This document shows, piece after piece, positions 23,615 to 31,879 of a stretch of 64,000 bases of DNA. Numbering within the stretch: the first letter of the stretch is position 1; every line of letters starts with the position of its first letter. The notes below the pieces were generated by a model. It saw only the letters and a list, made by a program, of their open reading frames with translations, had not been told where the DNA came from and made no database searches. Made by a program: the position numbers and the translations under genes. Source of the DNA: Ruminococcus sp. GTDB lineage: Bacteria > Bacillota > Clostridia > Oscillospirales > Ruminococcaceae. The DNA is taken from the NCBI GenBank assembly GCA_024697545.1, contig JAILFN010000009.1, forward strand, positions 62,001 to 126,000. The letters are read 5' to 3'.

Positions 23615-24341
23615 AGCTTATCTCCGGCTTGTAGCAGGGCATATACTGAAGCTTGAACTGATTTATTCTGTGCAGATGGTCTATACGCGCCTTTGTCTGT
23701 TCGTTCTCAATTATGCCCTCGCGGATATAGCGGTCGAGCTCGGCGTAGGTGAAGCCTAAGTTATCCTCATCGGTCTTGCCGCAAAGACCGTCTATCGGCA
23801 CCTTCTCCACAAGCTGTTCGGGCAGCCCCAGCAGCCTGCCTATCTGCTTCATCTCCTGAACGGTTATGAATGAGCAGGGGCTGAAATCACCAGCCTGATC
23901 GCCGTAGCGCGTCGAATAGCCTACCCAGTCCTCCGAGAGATTGCAGGTGTTGGCAACTCTGCCGTTGTGCGACTGTGCCACCGCATAAAGCGTTGCCATG
24001 CGTACCCGCGGCGGGATGTTTGTCACCGACTGAGCCGAAAGCTCAAAGGGCATTGCCGACCTGAGCCCGTCAACGGCATCCTTGATATTGATGACATAGT
24101 GCTTTATGCCGAGGTAGTCAACGAGCAGCTGAGCCATATCAATGTCGTGCTGTTCTCCGCAGGGCATCAGCACACCGATGACCCTTTCCTTTCCAAGAGC
24201 CTCAACGCAAAGAGCCGCCACGATCGAGCTGTCCTTGCCGCCCGATATCCCGACCACGGCATTGCAGCCCTTGCCGTTTTCTTCAAAGAAATCGCGGATC
24301 CACTCAACGGCGCCGTCCTTAACCTTTTTTGCGTCAAACAT
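23604..24341 (-). CDS. nadE: NAD synthetase, ammonia-type
   Basis: Last step of NAD synthesis: ATP-dependent amidation of nicotinate adenine dinucleotide. The 245 residues form only the synthetase domain, without the glutaminase domain of long NadE, so it should use ammonia. P-loop GISGGKDSSIVAALC; TRYGDQAGDFSPCSFITVQE contacts the substrate. AAAGGAAG precedes the ATG. It has its own promoter and a leader of about 130 bases, and overlaps the CDF gene. Confidence 0.95.
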   Translation of the reverse strand: MFDAKKVKDGAVEWIRDFFEENGKGCNAVVGISGGKDSSIVAALCVEALGKERVIGVLMPCGEQHDIDMAQLLVDYLGIKHYVINIKDAVDGLRSAMPFELSAQSVTNIPPRVRMATLYAVAQSHNGRVANTCNLSEDWVGYSTRYGDQAGDFSPCSFITVQEMKQIGRLLGLPEQLVEKVPIDGLCGKTDEDNLGFTYAELDRYIREGIIENEQTKARIDHLHRINQFKLQYMPCYKPEISYER

Positions 24342-24477
24342 TATGATTACTTCCTTTCGGGTATAATATGCCTTGTGATATCGTGTGTCGGGATCAGTGC
24401 CGCCACACGCCGACAGCCTTGCCTGCCAAACGCTGCTCCAAAAGCCGCAGCCTTTACGAACAGCGTATCATGTATTC

Positions 24478-24506
24478 ATTATATCATATTCTGCTTTCCG
24501 TTGCAA
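24478..24506 (-). promoter_or_regulatory. promoter of nadE
   Basis: Minus strand TTGCAA, 17 bp, TATAAT preceded by TATGA. The leader (24342-24470) has a TGTCGG/CCGACA stem; no known NAD riboswitch core is recognised. Confidence 0.7.
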
Positions 24507-24585
24507 CCGATTTTTGACGAATCTCTGAAAAACATCACCTCATCGTTGGTTATTTAGTTAAATGATTAAAATTAATTCACCCCTA

Positions 24586-24614
24586 TTGACAAATCTGTTA
24601 TATTGTGCTATAAT
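24586..24614 (+). promoter_or_regulatory. promoter of the secreted protein gene
   Basis: TTGACA, 17 bp, TATAAT preceded by TGTGC. Confidence 0.85.
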
Positions 24615-24667
24615 TAGTTAAAGATAAAGAGTGTTTAGTATGCACTTTTAACAAAAGGAGTGATCTT

Positions 24668-25732
24668 ATGATATTTAAGCGTTTGATAAGCGGTGTCTGT
24701 GCTTTCGCTATTATGGCGGGAATGGTCGGCGCTCCCGCATTTATGCGAACAGACCGCCCGGCATTTTCGATCACTGCTTCGGCAGCGGGTGAGCTCAGAG
24801 AGACTGATATCCATGTAGATATCTACGCCGTTGACTACAACAACGAGCGCAGCCTGCTCTCATCACTCGATGTTTATGAGAAGGTGACAAAGAAAAAGTC
24901 AAGGTTTATGTTCTCGACCGATAAAATAATCATCGACTCCACAAAGATCAGGGATATAGAGTATGATTACACTATACCAAAGCTGCTCTCCGACAAGCAG
25001 GTGAGCTTCAACGGTTATCTTCAGTATCACTTCTACAATGCCGAATACGATGCCGCGGGCGCGGGCGTCGGCAAGGACGAGGTGCTGAAGATAAGCCCCG
25101 AGAACAAGACTGCCGTTTACACATGGAGCAGGCTGTTTGAAAGCGATCCTCATGATTACAGCCTTATGACGCTCAGCGGTCAGATACTAAACTTCACCCC
25201 CGCCGAGTACATTCCGCCTGCCACTCCCTTAAACAACGCTGAAGTCAGGATCCCCGACGCGGTCTACAACGGCAGGGCAAAGACCCCCTCCGCGGCAGTC
25301 ATCCTGGATGGCAAAACGCTCAGAAAGGGCATCGACTACACCATAGAATACAAGAACAACATAAACGTCGGCAGGGCTTCCGTTACCATCAGCGGCATCG
25401 GCGACTACCGCGGCAAGAGGTTTTCCTCCTTCTACATACTGCCGGGGCAGGTCAAAGCCAAAAAGCTGACCAGCAGCAAGAAGAAGTCGGTCACCTTCAC
25501 ATGGGCGAAGGACGCTCAGACAGGGGGCTACACCGTGCAGCTGGCGCTCAACAAGAGCTTTACAAAAGGTCTGAAAGAGTTCAGCATCTCAAAGGCTTCA
25601 ACGGTCTCCAAAAAGATAAACGGTCTGAAAAAGGGAAAGACCTACTACGCCCGCGTTCAGGGCTGCAAGAAGGTCGGCTCCAGAAGGCTGGAAGGCAGCT
25701 GGAGCCGTGTACTCAAGGTAAAATGCAAATAA
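24668..25732 (+). CDS. secreted protein with a YDG-like repeat and an FN3-like domain
   Basis: Protein of 354 residues with a signal peptide (ISGVCAFAIMAGMVGAPAF, cleavage near SASAAG). The middle (about 45-190) is not recognised. Residues 190-265 match a beta-sandwich repeat common in clostridial surface proteins (AEVRIPDAVYNGRAKTPS, LRKGIDYTIEYKNNINVG, ASVTISGIGDYRGK). The C-terminal 90 residues are fibronectin-III-like (KSVTFTWAKDAQTGGYTVQ, GKTYYARVQGCK) and very Lys-rich. No cell-wall sorting signal is seen. AAAGGAG precedes the ATG. Likely an extracellular binding protein; function unproven. Confidence 0.8.
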   Translation: MIFKRLISGVCAFAIMAGMVGAPAFMRTDRPAFSITASAAGELRETDIHVDIYAVDYNNERSLLSSLDVYEKVTKKKSRFMFSTDKIIIDSTKIRDIEYDYTIPKLLSDKQVSFNGYLQYHFYNAEYDAAGAGVGKDEVLKISPENKTAVYTWSRLFESDPHDYSLMTLSGQILNFTPAEYIPPATPLNNAEVRIPDAVYNGRAKTPSAAVILDGKTLRKGIDYTIEYKNNINVGRASVTISGIGDYRGKRFSSFYILPGQVKAKKLTSSKKKSVTFTWAKDAQTGGYTVQLALNKSFTKGLKEFSISKASTVSKKINGLKKGKTYYARVQGCKKVGSRRLEGSWSRVLKVKCK

Positions 25733-25752
25733 CTTTTCTTCCTCCATTATAC

Positions 25753-25790
25753 AAAAGACCCGTATCCATGCTGCGGTACGGGTCTTTTCA
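25753..25790. terminator. bidirectional terminator between convergent genes
   Basis: AAAAGACCCGTA, 12-base loop, TACGGGTCTTTT. It serves the secreted protein (plus) and queT (minus). Confidence 0.85.
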
Positions 25791-25813
25791 TTATGCAATT
25801 ATCTGGGGCTTAT

Positions 25814-26335
25814 CTAGTTCAGCCTCTGTACCGACTTATTGTCGATATCATCGGAAAGTATCCGCATGATCTGCTTGTTCGTTGACAGCACCTTGAAAAG
25901 TATACTGCCGATCACCGTCACGCAGACCAGCTCGCCTATCGCGACGCCCGCCATGGAAGTAAGCAGTGGAAGCTTTAATACCAGCTTCAGCTCGATACCT
26001 ATTATCACCGCATTGAACACAACGGGAAACAGCGAAGCCGTCAGCAGATTCAGTTTTTCTCTGAGACCGTATATGCACATTGCCGACAGAAGCGTAGCAG
26101 ATGTGCCCACGACGGTATCTATAAAGCCGACCGAGCTGAATATATTCGCTATAAAACAGCCAAATGTCAGCGAATATATATGATCCTTACTGAAAAGGCA
26201 GAGCAGCAGCATCGCCTCAGCTATGCGGAACTGAATGCTGCCGTAGCTCAGCGATGAGAGCGAGAGCGTCAGGGCGACATATAGTGCCGCCGTCAGCCCG
26301 CTGCGTGTTATACGTCTGGTGCTTATAGATTCCAT
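25814..26335 (-). CDS. queT: QueT-type queuosine precursor transporter
   Basis: Small membrane protein of 173 residues with about five to six helices. The opening (TRSGLTAALYVALTLSLSSL then YGSIQFRIAEAMLLLCLF) and the following GCFIANIFSS are the QueT signature. In Firmicutes it is the likely S-component of an energy-coupling-factor transporter importing preQ1/queuine-type precursors. No ECF A/T genes and no recognisable preQ1 riboswitch lie next to it. AAGGAG precedes the ATG, 23 bases after the gene upstream. Confidence 0.85.
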   Translation of the reverse strand: MESISTRRITRSGLTAALYVALTLSLSSLSYGSIQFRIAEAMLLLCLFSKDHIYSLTFGCFIANIFSSVGFIDTVVGTSATLLSAMCIYGLREKLNLLTASLFPVVFNAVIIGIELKLVLKLPLLTSMAGVAIGELVCVTVIGSILFKVLSTNKQIMRILSDDIDNKSVQRLN

Positions 26336-26358
26336 TTATCAAGCTCCTTGCTGCCGAC

Positions 26359-26706
26359 TCACATCTGCTGCTGAGGGCAGCCGCCGGGGAGTCTGCTGTA
26401 AAGCGCATTTGAGAGCTCGGTAACGTTCGCGAAGTTTGCCTTTCGGGCACCTATCTCTGTACCAAGCTTTGAACTGCTTATGATAGTCACGCCTGTGCGC
26501 CGATCGGGCAGTATCCCCAAATAGACGGTAATATTCTCGCCCCATGTAATAAGGTTCATATCCTTGCTGAGGTGGATAGTATTTCTCATACTGTCAGCGA
26601 ACTTGACCGTCATGCCCAGTATCGGTGCGATCTGCACCACGGTGTTGAACACATCGGGCAGGTTATAGGGGAACGCAAGATCTGCGCGGGAGTCTTTATT
26701 ACCCAT
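26359..26706 (-). CDS. conserved small protein of unknown function
   Basis: Protein of 115 residues, no signal peptide or membrane helix. Residues 14-105 read as a small alpha/beta domain: a helix (PDVFNTVVQIAPILG), then strands NTIHLSKDMNLITWGENITVYL and GVTIISSSKLGTEIGA, then NFANVTELSNALYSRL. The WGENITV and SSSKLGT segments resemble a widespread small uncharacterised family, but I cannot name it. AAAAGG lies upstream of the ATG. It sits between fba and queT on the same strand and is probably cotranscribed with queT. Confidence 0.7.
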   Translation of the reverse strand: MGNKDSRADLAFPYNLPDVFNTVVQIAPILGMTVKFADSMRNTIHLSKDMNLITWGENITVYLGILPDRRTGVTIISSSKLGTEIGARKANFANVTELSNALYSRLPGGCPQQQM

Positions 26707-26764
26707 TTGAACTTACCTTTTCAGTCACAGAACTTAAATTGAACAGTCTATGCTGTCTTTTCGA

Positions 26765-27628
26765 TCAAGCCTTGCCAACGGAACCGAACAGCTCCATCTT
26801 TTCCTTGACCTTTACCTTGATAGCCTCTGCACCGGGAGCGAGCAGCTTTCTGGGGTCGAAGCCCTTGCCCTGCTGATCCTTGCCTGCCTCGATGTAAGCG
26901 CGGGTAGCGTCACGGAATACCAGCTGGCACTCGGTGTTTACGTTTACCTTAGCAACGCCCATGTCGATAGCCTTCTTTACCATATCATCGGGGATACCTG
27001 TACCGCCGTGGAGAACGAGGGGCATATCGCCTACTGCTGCCTTGATAGCAGCGAGGGTCTCAAAGGAAAGACCTGCCCAGTTCTCGGGGTATACGCCGTG
27101 GATATTGCCGATACCTGCTGCGAGCATGGTAACGCCGAGATCTGCGATGGTCTTGCACTCCTGAGGATCAGCGCACTCGCCCATACCAACAACGCCGTCT
27201 TCTTCGCCGCCGATGGAACCTACCTCAGCCTCGATAGAAAGACCAAGCTGCTCTGCAACGTGTACGAGCTCGGTGGTCTTAGCAAGGTTGTCATCAAATG
27301 CGAGGGAAGAACCGTCGAACATGATGGAGGTAAAGCCTGCCTTTACGCACTTATAGCAGCCGTCATAAGTACCGTGGTCAAGATGAAGAGCAACGGGAAC
27401 GGTGATCCCGAGAGACTTATCCATTGCCTTTACCATAGCCGAAACGGTCTCAAAGCCGCACATATACTTGCCTGCGCCCTCGGACACACCGAGAATAACG
27501 GGAGACTTGCACTCCTCCGCAGTCTGAAGAATGGACTTTGTCCACTCGAGGTTATTGATATTGAACTGTCCTACTGCATAATGACCTGCTGCGGCCTTCT
27601 GCATCATTTCCTTAGCCGAAACTAACAT
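26765..27628 (-). CDS. fba: class II fructose-1,6-bisphosphate aldolase
   Basis: Zn-dependent aldolase of glycolysis, 287 residues: cleaves fructose-1,6-bisphosphate to two triose phosphates. Signatures: GQFNINNLEWTKSIL, VALHLDHG (catalytic Asp and metal His), MFDGSSLAFDDNL, IEAEVGSIGGEEDGV, AAGIGNIHGVYP, VLHGGTGIPDDMVKKAI (metal His) and KVNVNTE. GGAGGG precedes the ATG. Strong promoter at 27686-27714, as expected for a highly expressed glycolytic gene. Confidence 0.96.
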   Translation of the reverse strand: MLVSAKEMMQKAAAGHYAVGQFNINNLEWTKSILQTAEECKSPVILGVSEGAGKYMCGFETVSAMVKAMDKSLGITVPVALHLDHGTYDGCYKCVKAGFTSIMFDGSSLAFDDNLAKTTELVHVAEQLGLSIEAEVGSIGGEEDGVVGMGECADPQECKTIADLGVTMLAAGIGNIHGVYPENWAGLSFETLAAIKAAVGDMPLVLHGGTGIPDDMVKKAIDMGVAKVNVNTECQLVFRDATRAYIEAGKDQQGKGFDPRKLLAPGAEAIKVKVKEKMELFGSVGKA

Positions 27629-27685
27629 CTTGAAAACCCTCCGATATAAATATTTTTAATTCGGGACAAAAGCCCCTACACATTC

Positions 27686-27714
27686 ATTATACTATTTTCT
27701 GACTTTCTTTTCAA
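27686..27714 (-). promoter_or_regulatory. promoter of fba
   Basis: Minus strand TTGAAA, 17 bp, TATAAT. Confidence 0.8.
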
Positions 27715-27762
27715 GTCTTTTTCCCGACTTTTAAATCTTTATTAACACTTTATACACGCGAA

Positions 27763-27787
27763 AAGGGGCGACAAAAAGCCGTCCCTT
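27763..27787 (-). terminator. probable terminator of the HTH/coiled-coil gene
   Basis: Imperfect stem AAGGGGCGAC / GCCGTCCCTT followed on the minus strand by TTTTCG. The T-tract is short. Confidence 0.5.
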
Positions 27788-27800
27788 GTCATCATCGTTT

Positions 27801-29027
27801 TTACTGCATATAGCTCTCGAAGCCCTTGTTTTCTTCTTTCAGACCTGCGATCTGGTTCTTGACCACATCGACCTCTTCTGCTATCTTGTCCTTGATCTCG
27901 TTTACCTTGGACTGATTATCCAGGAAGTCATTCTTCGCGGTCTCCTTCTCGGCATCGACCGTGTCAGCCTGATTGTTGAGCTCGGCCTCCTTCTCTGCGA
28001 GCACCTTATTGGCGTGTGCGGTAGCGTTGTTGTATTCATCGTCTACCTCAGCCAGCTTGCGGCGGTACTCTTCCTCTGCTCTTGCGATGGCAGTTCTGTG
28101 CTCGGTCTGAGCCTCGGAGCGTTCCTCGTCCAGCTTTTCGCTGCGGCTGAGGACCTCTTCGTACTTGACCTTGGATTCCTCCACTGCCTTCTCAGCTTCT
28201 TCGAGCTGTGCGTTGTAGTCGCCCTCTACCAGACCGAGCTTAGCTTCAAGCTCTGCGATCTTGGCGTTGTTGGCTTCTACCTGAGCGAGAGCGAAAGCCT
28301 TCATCTTATCGAACGCGCTTCCGCCCATATGGACATCAACGGCGGGAGCTGCTTCATAGGAAGCTTTTTCCTCAGCAGCGGGAGCATCTTCGGGTTCGAT
28401 GACCGCCTGCTCGTCATAGGATACTTCCTCGCCCGAATCAAACTCATTGATGGGATGCTCTTCGATGGGAGTATCTGCGGAAAGCTCGGGGATATCCTCG
28501 GCGGAGATGCCGTCCATTTCGGGCTCGGGCGGGATATCAACGTCGTCTGCATATACGGGTTCGGGGATAGAAGGATCGGCGGTGCCGAGCGAATCAAGGG
28601 AGATGCCCTCCATCGAGACCTCGTCCATAGTGGGCTCTTCTTCGGTCTCGGGCTCTTCAGCCGCTTCGGCAGCAGCCTCGGCATCGGCGTTCTCCTGTCT
28701 CTTCTTTTCCTTTTCGAGCATAAGCTTTTCAAGCTTGCTCATACCCTCGGTAGATACCTCCTCGGGCTCGGGAGCGGGCTGCTCGGGAGCAGCAGCTTCT
28801 GCCTTGATGGGTGCCTGATCGTTATCATGAGGCATTGCATTCTTAGAGCGGATGACCGTCTCGGGGATGCTGTCTTCGCCGCAGCGTCTTCTTATAACGT
28901 TGGTTATAACGTCGGGCTTTACGTCAAGTTCATCGGAGATCTCTTTTACGGAGCGTCCCTCTTTGAACAGTCTCACCATTTTATCGTTGATCGATTCTTC
29001 TTTCTGTCTTTTACCAAATGCCGGCAT
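27801..29027 (-). CDS. HTH - acidic linker - coiled-coil protein of unknown function
   Basis: Protein of 408 residues in three parts. Residues 15-50 form a helix-turn-helix (MVRLFKEGRSVKEISDELDV then KPDVITNVIRRR). Residues 60-240 are acidic, Glu/Pro/Ala-rich and probably disordered. Residues 245-408 are one long coiled coil (many E-A-L-K heptads, ending GLKEENKGFESYMQ). There is no signal peptide or membrane helix. The layout suggests a DNA- or nucleoid-associated structural protein, or a division/segregation factor, but I know no characterised relative. AAAGGATG precedes the ATG; it has its own promoter. Confidence 0.75.
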   Translation of the reverse strand: MPAFGKRQKEESINDKMVRLFKEGRSVKEISDELDVKPDVITNVIRRRCGEDSIPETVIRSKNAMPHDNDQAPIKAEAAAPEQPAPEPEEVSTEGMSKLEKLMLEKEKKRQENADAEAAAEAAEEPETEEEPTMDEVSMEGISLDSLGTADPSIPEPVYADDVDIPPEPEMDGISAEDIPELSADTPIEEHPINEFDSGEEVSYDEQAVIEPEDAPAAEEKASYEAAPAVDVHMGGSAFDKMKAFALAQVEANNAKIAELEAKLGLVEGDYNAQLEEAEKAVEESKVKYEEVLSRSEKLDEERSEAQTEHRTAIARAEEEYRRKLAEVDDEYNNATAHANKVLAEKEAELNNQADTVDAEKETAKNDFLDNQSKVNEIKDKIAEEVDVVKNQIAGLKEENKGFESYMQ

Positions 29028-29125
29028 TCAGTTTCATCCTTTCGCACCTATGTATTATGCCGAAAACGCACTGTGCTGATTGTCTAAAATGGACAAATGC
29101 AGTCCTCGGCGACTATGATATTTAT

Positions 29126-29154
29126 ATTATATCACGAATTAATAAATTATGCAA
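29126..29154 (-). promoter_or_regulatory. promoter of the HTH/coiled-coil gene
   Basis: Minus strand TTGCAT, 17 bp, TATAAT preceded by CGTGA. The remaining gap up to 29280 is AT-rich with no gene seen. Confidence 0.75.
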
Positions 29155-29280
29155 TACTTTGATAACCTTTTCTACAAAAAAACGTGCAGAATTTTTTTGC
29201 GCCATTTTGTGTATTTTATCTAATTTTTAGCAACATTGGATCAACGCCATACCACCGTGGCATTTCGGACAAAAAAACTC

Positions 29281-29309
29281 TTGACAAAGTTCATCAAATG
29301 GTGTATTAT
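29281..29309 (+). promoter_or_regulatory. promoter of the second lipoprotein gene
   Basis: TTGACA, 17 bp, TATTAT preceded by GGTG. Confidence 0.8.
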
Positions 29310-29369
29310 TATTAATGTATAAAAAGGCGCGGCAACGCGCAGTAGGTATTTGAAAGAAAGCTGGTCGGT

Positions 29370-29867
29370 ATGAGATACAGGCTTATATGCTGCGCGGCTG
29401 CGGTCATGCTGATGACCTGCGGGTGCGGCAGAGATAAAAAGGCTTCTCTCGGTTTTGAGAAGCGGCTCGAGGCTGCGGCTTTGTCAGCCAATTACCGCGA
29501 TACCGAGTCTTACCTTTCCTGCTGGCTGCCGCAGGAAAAGGAACGCTACATAAACTCCGACGAGCACCGCGGGGATATGCTTGACGATATATTCGCGGGC
29601 ACCGATGTCACGGGCAGGCTGGTGTTCAAGATGACCGACAGCACCGAGCTCAGCGAAGAACAGATCGCGGCACTTGAGGACAAGGCCCTTGAGACATACA
29701 AAACGCGGATCGACTTCACCAAGGCGCGGCGTGCGAATGTCGAGATAAGGCTGAACAGCAGCAAGGAGATCCTCACCGACGCGCGGGAGATCACACTCGT
29801 CCGCTATGAGGGCAGCTGGTATATCTTCGGCGAGGTCATAGACAGTTTTTCGTTCGCAGGGTCGTAA
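29370..29867 (+). CDS. small lipoprotein of unknown function
   Basis: Protein of 165 residues with a signal peptide (CCAAAVMLMTCGC) whose Cys residues make it a likely lipoprotein. The rest is a soluble domain: a helix (GFEKRLEAAALSANYRDTES), YLSCWLPQEKERY, and a beta half (VEIRLNSSKEILTDAREITL, RYEGSWYIFGEVIDSF) resembling the cystatin/NTF2-like domains of many Gram-positive lipoproteins. Family not named. The next gene starts 90 bases later, and a weak CGTCAGGCG/CGCCGGACG stem lies between. Confidence 0.75.
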   Translation: MRYRLICCAAAVMLMTCGCGRDKKASLGFEKRLEAAALSANYRDTESYLSCWLPQEKERYINSDEHRGDMLDDIFAGTDVTGRLVFKMTDSTELSEEQIAALEDKALETYKTRIDFTKARRANVEIRLNSSKEILTDAREITLVRYEGSWYIFGEVIDSFSFAGS

Positions 29868-29957
29868 AAGGCTCAGCGAACAGGCATACACAGATATACA
29901 AAACGTCAGGCGTATCTGCGCCGGACGCAATAATAATTGTAAAGCGAGGAATTTGAA

Positions 29958-30863
29958 ATGGCAAAGGTTTGTACTAATTGCGGAAGTCCGATAGGCGACG
30001 GCGAAAAGTTCTGCACGGTCTGTGGAACTCCCGTTCAGATACAGAGAGTGGAATCCGACCGCTACTGCACACAGTGCGGCAATCTTCTCAAGCCTACCGC
30101 TAAGTTCTGCGAGATATGCGGCAAGGCAGCTCCTATAGCAAAGCCCAAGGTCGAAAAGGTCGAGGAAGTCCCCGCCACTATGGACGAGGTATCCGTTCCC
30201 GAGATAACCGCTGACACCTTTGCTTCGAGCAAGGAGCTCGCACAGGAAAAGTTCGACGGCTTTGAGGCGGCAGTTATGCCCGATATCCCCGAGCCCGCAC
30301 CTTCACCTGCACCCGCACCCGCTCCGACCCCCGTTATCGACGCTGCTCCCGCAAGACCCTCCACACCCGATTATCCCACACAGTCCGAGGCGGTGCAGCA
30401 GGCTATGCAGAATGTGGCAGGCGTTGAAGCCATGAAGCAGTCAGCAATGACTCAGGGCGGCATCCCCGCGCCGAACGACGCACCGCAGCAGTTCGCTCAG
30501 CCGCAGGCTCCGCAGTTTGCTCAGCAGGCACCTCAGTTCAACCAGCCCCGGCAGCAGTTCAATCAGCCTCAGCCTCAGTTCAACCAGCCCCAGCAGCAGT
30601 TTGCACAGCCGCCGATAAATCCCGCGAACCCGCAGGCAGGCTATCAGCAGCCCGTGAATATGGCTAACCCCATGAACGGCATCCCGCAGGAGAACATCTC
30701 AAAGGGCAGCGGCAGCAAGGCTGTTCCGATAATTCTGGCACTCCTTATACTTATCGTGATCGTTGCAGATGTAGTGCTCTTCGGCTTAAAGGGCAAGAAC
30801 AAGGACGATGACAAGGGAAGCAAGAAAAATATCACAGTCGTTTACGACGCAGACTACATTTAA
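29958..30863 (+). CDS. double zinc-ribbon membrane protein with Pro/Gln-rich linker
   Basis: Protein of 301 residues. Two zinc ribbons at the N-terminus use C5/C8/C19/C22 and C37/C40/C51/C54 (VCTNCG, FCTVCG, YCTQCG, FCEICG). A long Pro/Ala then Gln/Pro/Phe-rich stretch (QFNQPQ-type repeats, about 100-245) leads to one membrane helix (VPIILALLILIVIVADVVLF) and a short charged tail. Such zinc-ribbon single-pass proteins are common in Firmicutes, but most have no known job. A strong terminator separates it from the ABC transporter. Confidence 0.8.
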   Translation: MAKVCTNCGSPIGDGEKFCTVCGTPVQIQRVESDRYCTQCGNLLKPTAKFCEICGKAAPIAKPKVEKVEEVPATMDEVSVPEITADTFASSKELAQEKFDGFEAAVMPDIPEPAPSPAPAPAPTPVIDAAPARPSTPDYPTQSEAVQQAMQNVAGVEAMKQSAMTQGGIPAPNDAPQQFAQPQAPQFAQQAPQFNQPRQQFNQPQPQFNQPQQQFAQPPINPANPQAGYQQPVNMANPMNGIPQENISKGSGSKAVPIILALLILIVIVADVVLFGLKGKNKDDDKGSKKNITVVYDADYI

Positions 30864-30878
30864 GGATATATCAAAGAT

Positions 30879-30906
30879 CGGGAGACTTCGGTCTCCCGTA
30901 TTTTTT
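30879..30906 (+). terminator. intrinsic terminator after the zinc-ribbon gene
   Basis: CGGGAGAC, UUCG tetraloop, GTCTCCCG, then TATTTTTT. No new promoter is visible before the ABC gene, so some read-through is likely. Confidence 0.9.
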
Positions 30907-30928
30907 CGCTGAAAGGAGAACACATATA

Positions 30929-31867
30929 ATGGCTTCTGTTGTAGAGATAAAGGATCTGGTAAAGCGTTACAAGGAGCTGACCGCTGTTGACGGGCTTTCG
31001 CTCAGCATTGAAGAGGGCGAGATATTCGGTCTGCTGGGACCCAACGGCTCGGGCAAGACCACGACCATAAGCTGCCTGCTCTCACTGCTCGATTTCAACG
31101 AGGGCGAGATAACCGTCTTCGGCGAAGAGATGACCCCCGACAACTACTCGGTCAAGAGCAGGATAGGTGTCATAATGCAAAACGTAGCCGTTGCCGATGA
31201 GCTCACCGTTTATGAGAACATAGATATGTTCTGCGGTATGTATATAAAAGATAAGGCGACCCGCAGACAGTACGTTGAGCAGGCCATCGACTTTGCAGGG
31301 CTTCGCGACTATGTGAAGTTCCGCCCCAAAAAGCTTTCGGGCGGTCTGCTCCGCCGCCTTAACATCGCCTGCGGCATAGCACACAAGCCGAAGCTTATAA
31401 TCTTAGACGAGCCGACGGTCGCCGTTGACCCGCAGAGCCGCAATCACATACTGGAGGGCATAGAGCAGCTCAACCGCGAGGGCGCTACCATAATCTACAC
31501 TACTCATTATATGGAAGAGGTCGAACAGATATGCTCACGCATAGCGATAATCGACCACGGAAAGCTCATCGCCACGGGCACCAAGGAAGAGCTTATAGCC
31601 ATGATCGACCACACCGAGACGATAACCGCCGAGGTCAGGGATTTCGACGAAGCGCTTATTGACGAGATAAAGGCGCTGCCCCACGTTATTGAAGCAAAGC
31701 TTGAAGAGGGAAAGCTCACCGTCAGCTATTCGGGCGGCAAGCATAATCTGGTGCGGCTGGTAGGGCTTCTCAACGACCGCAGCGTACACCTCGGAAGAGT
31801 TTACTCAGAGCTTCCCACCCTCAATGATGTTTTCCTTGACATCACGGGCAGAACGCTCAGAGACTGA
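30929..31867 (+). CDS. ABC-2 type transporter ATP-binding protein
   Basis: ATPase of 312 residues. Walker [14 protein letters not shown]-loop [10 protein letters not shown], signature [14 protein letters not shown], Walker [15 protein letters not shown] and the switch His (YTTHYMEE) are intact. After residue 220 comes the extra C-terminal domain usual in drug/lipid ABC-2 exporters. GAAAGGAG precedes the ATG. It works with the two permeases that follow; cargo unknown. Confidence 0.93.
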   Translation: MASVVEIKDLVKRYKELTAVDGLSLSIEEGEIFGLLGPNGSGKTTTISCLLSLLDFNEGEITVFGEEMTPDNYSVKSRIGVIMQNVAVADELTVYENIDMFCGMYIKDKATRRQYVEQAIDFAGLRDYVKFRPKKLSGGLLRRLNIACGIAHKPKLIILDEPTVAVDPQSRNHILEGIEQLNREGATIIYTTHYMEEVEQICSRIAIIDHGKLIATGTKEELIAMIDHTETITAEVRDFDEALIDEIKALPHVIEAKLEEGKLTVSYSGGKHNLVRLVGLLNDRSVHLGRVYSELPTLNDVFLDITGRTLRD

Positions 31868-31879
31868 CGGAGGTGTAAG

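Noticed and set aside
24342-24470. NAD-sensing riboswitch in the nadE leader
   Set aside because: The leader is long and has a stem, but no conserved core of the known NAD riboswitches could be recognised.
26336-26358. preQ1 riboswitch before queT
   Set aside because: Only 23 bases separate queT from the gene upstream, and no preQ1 aptamer pattern is visible there.
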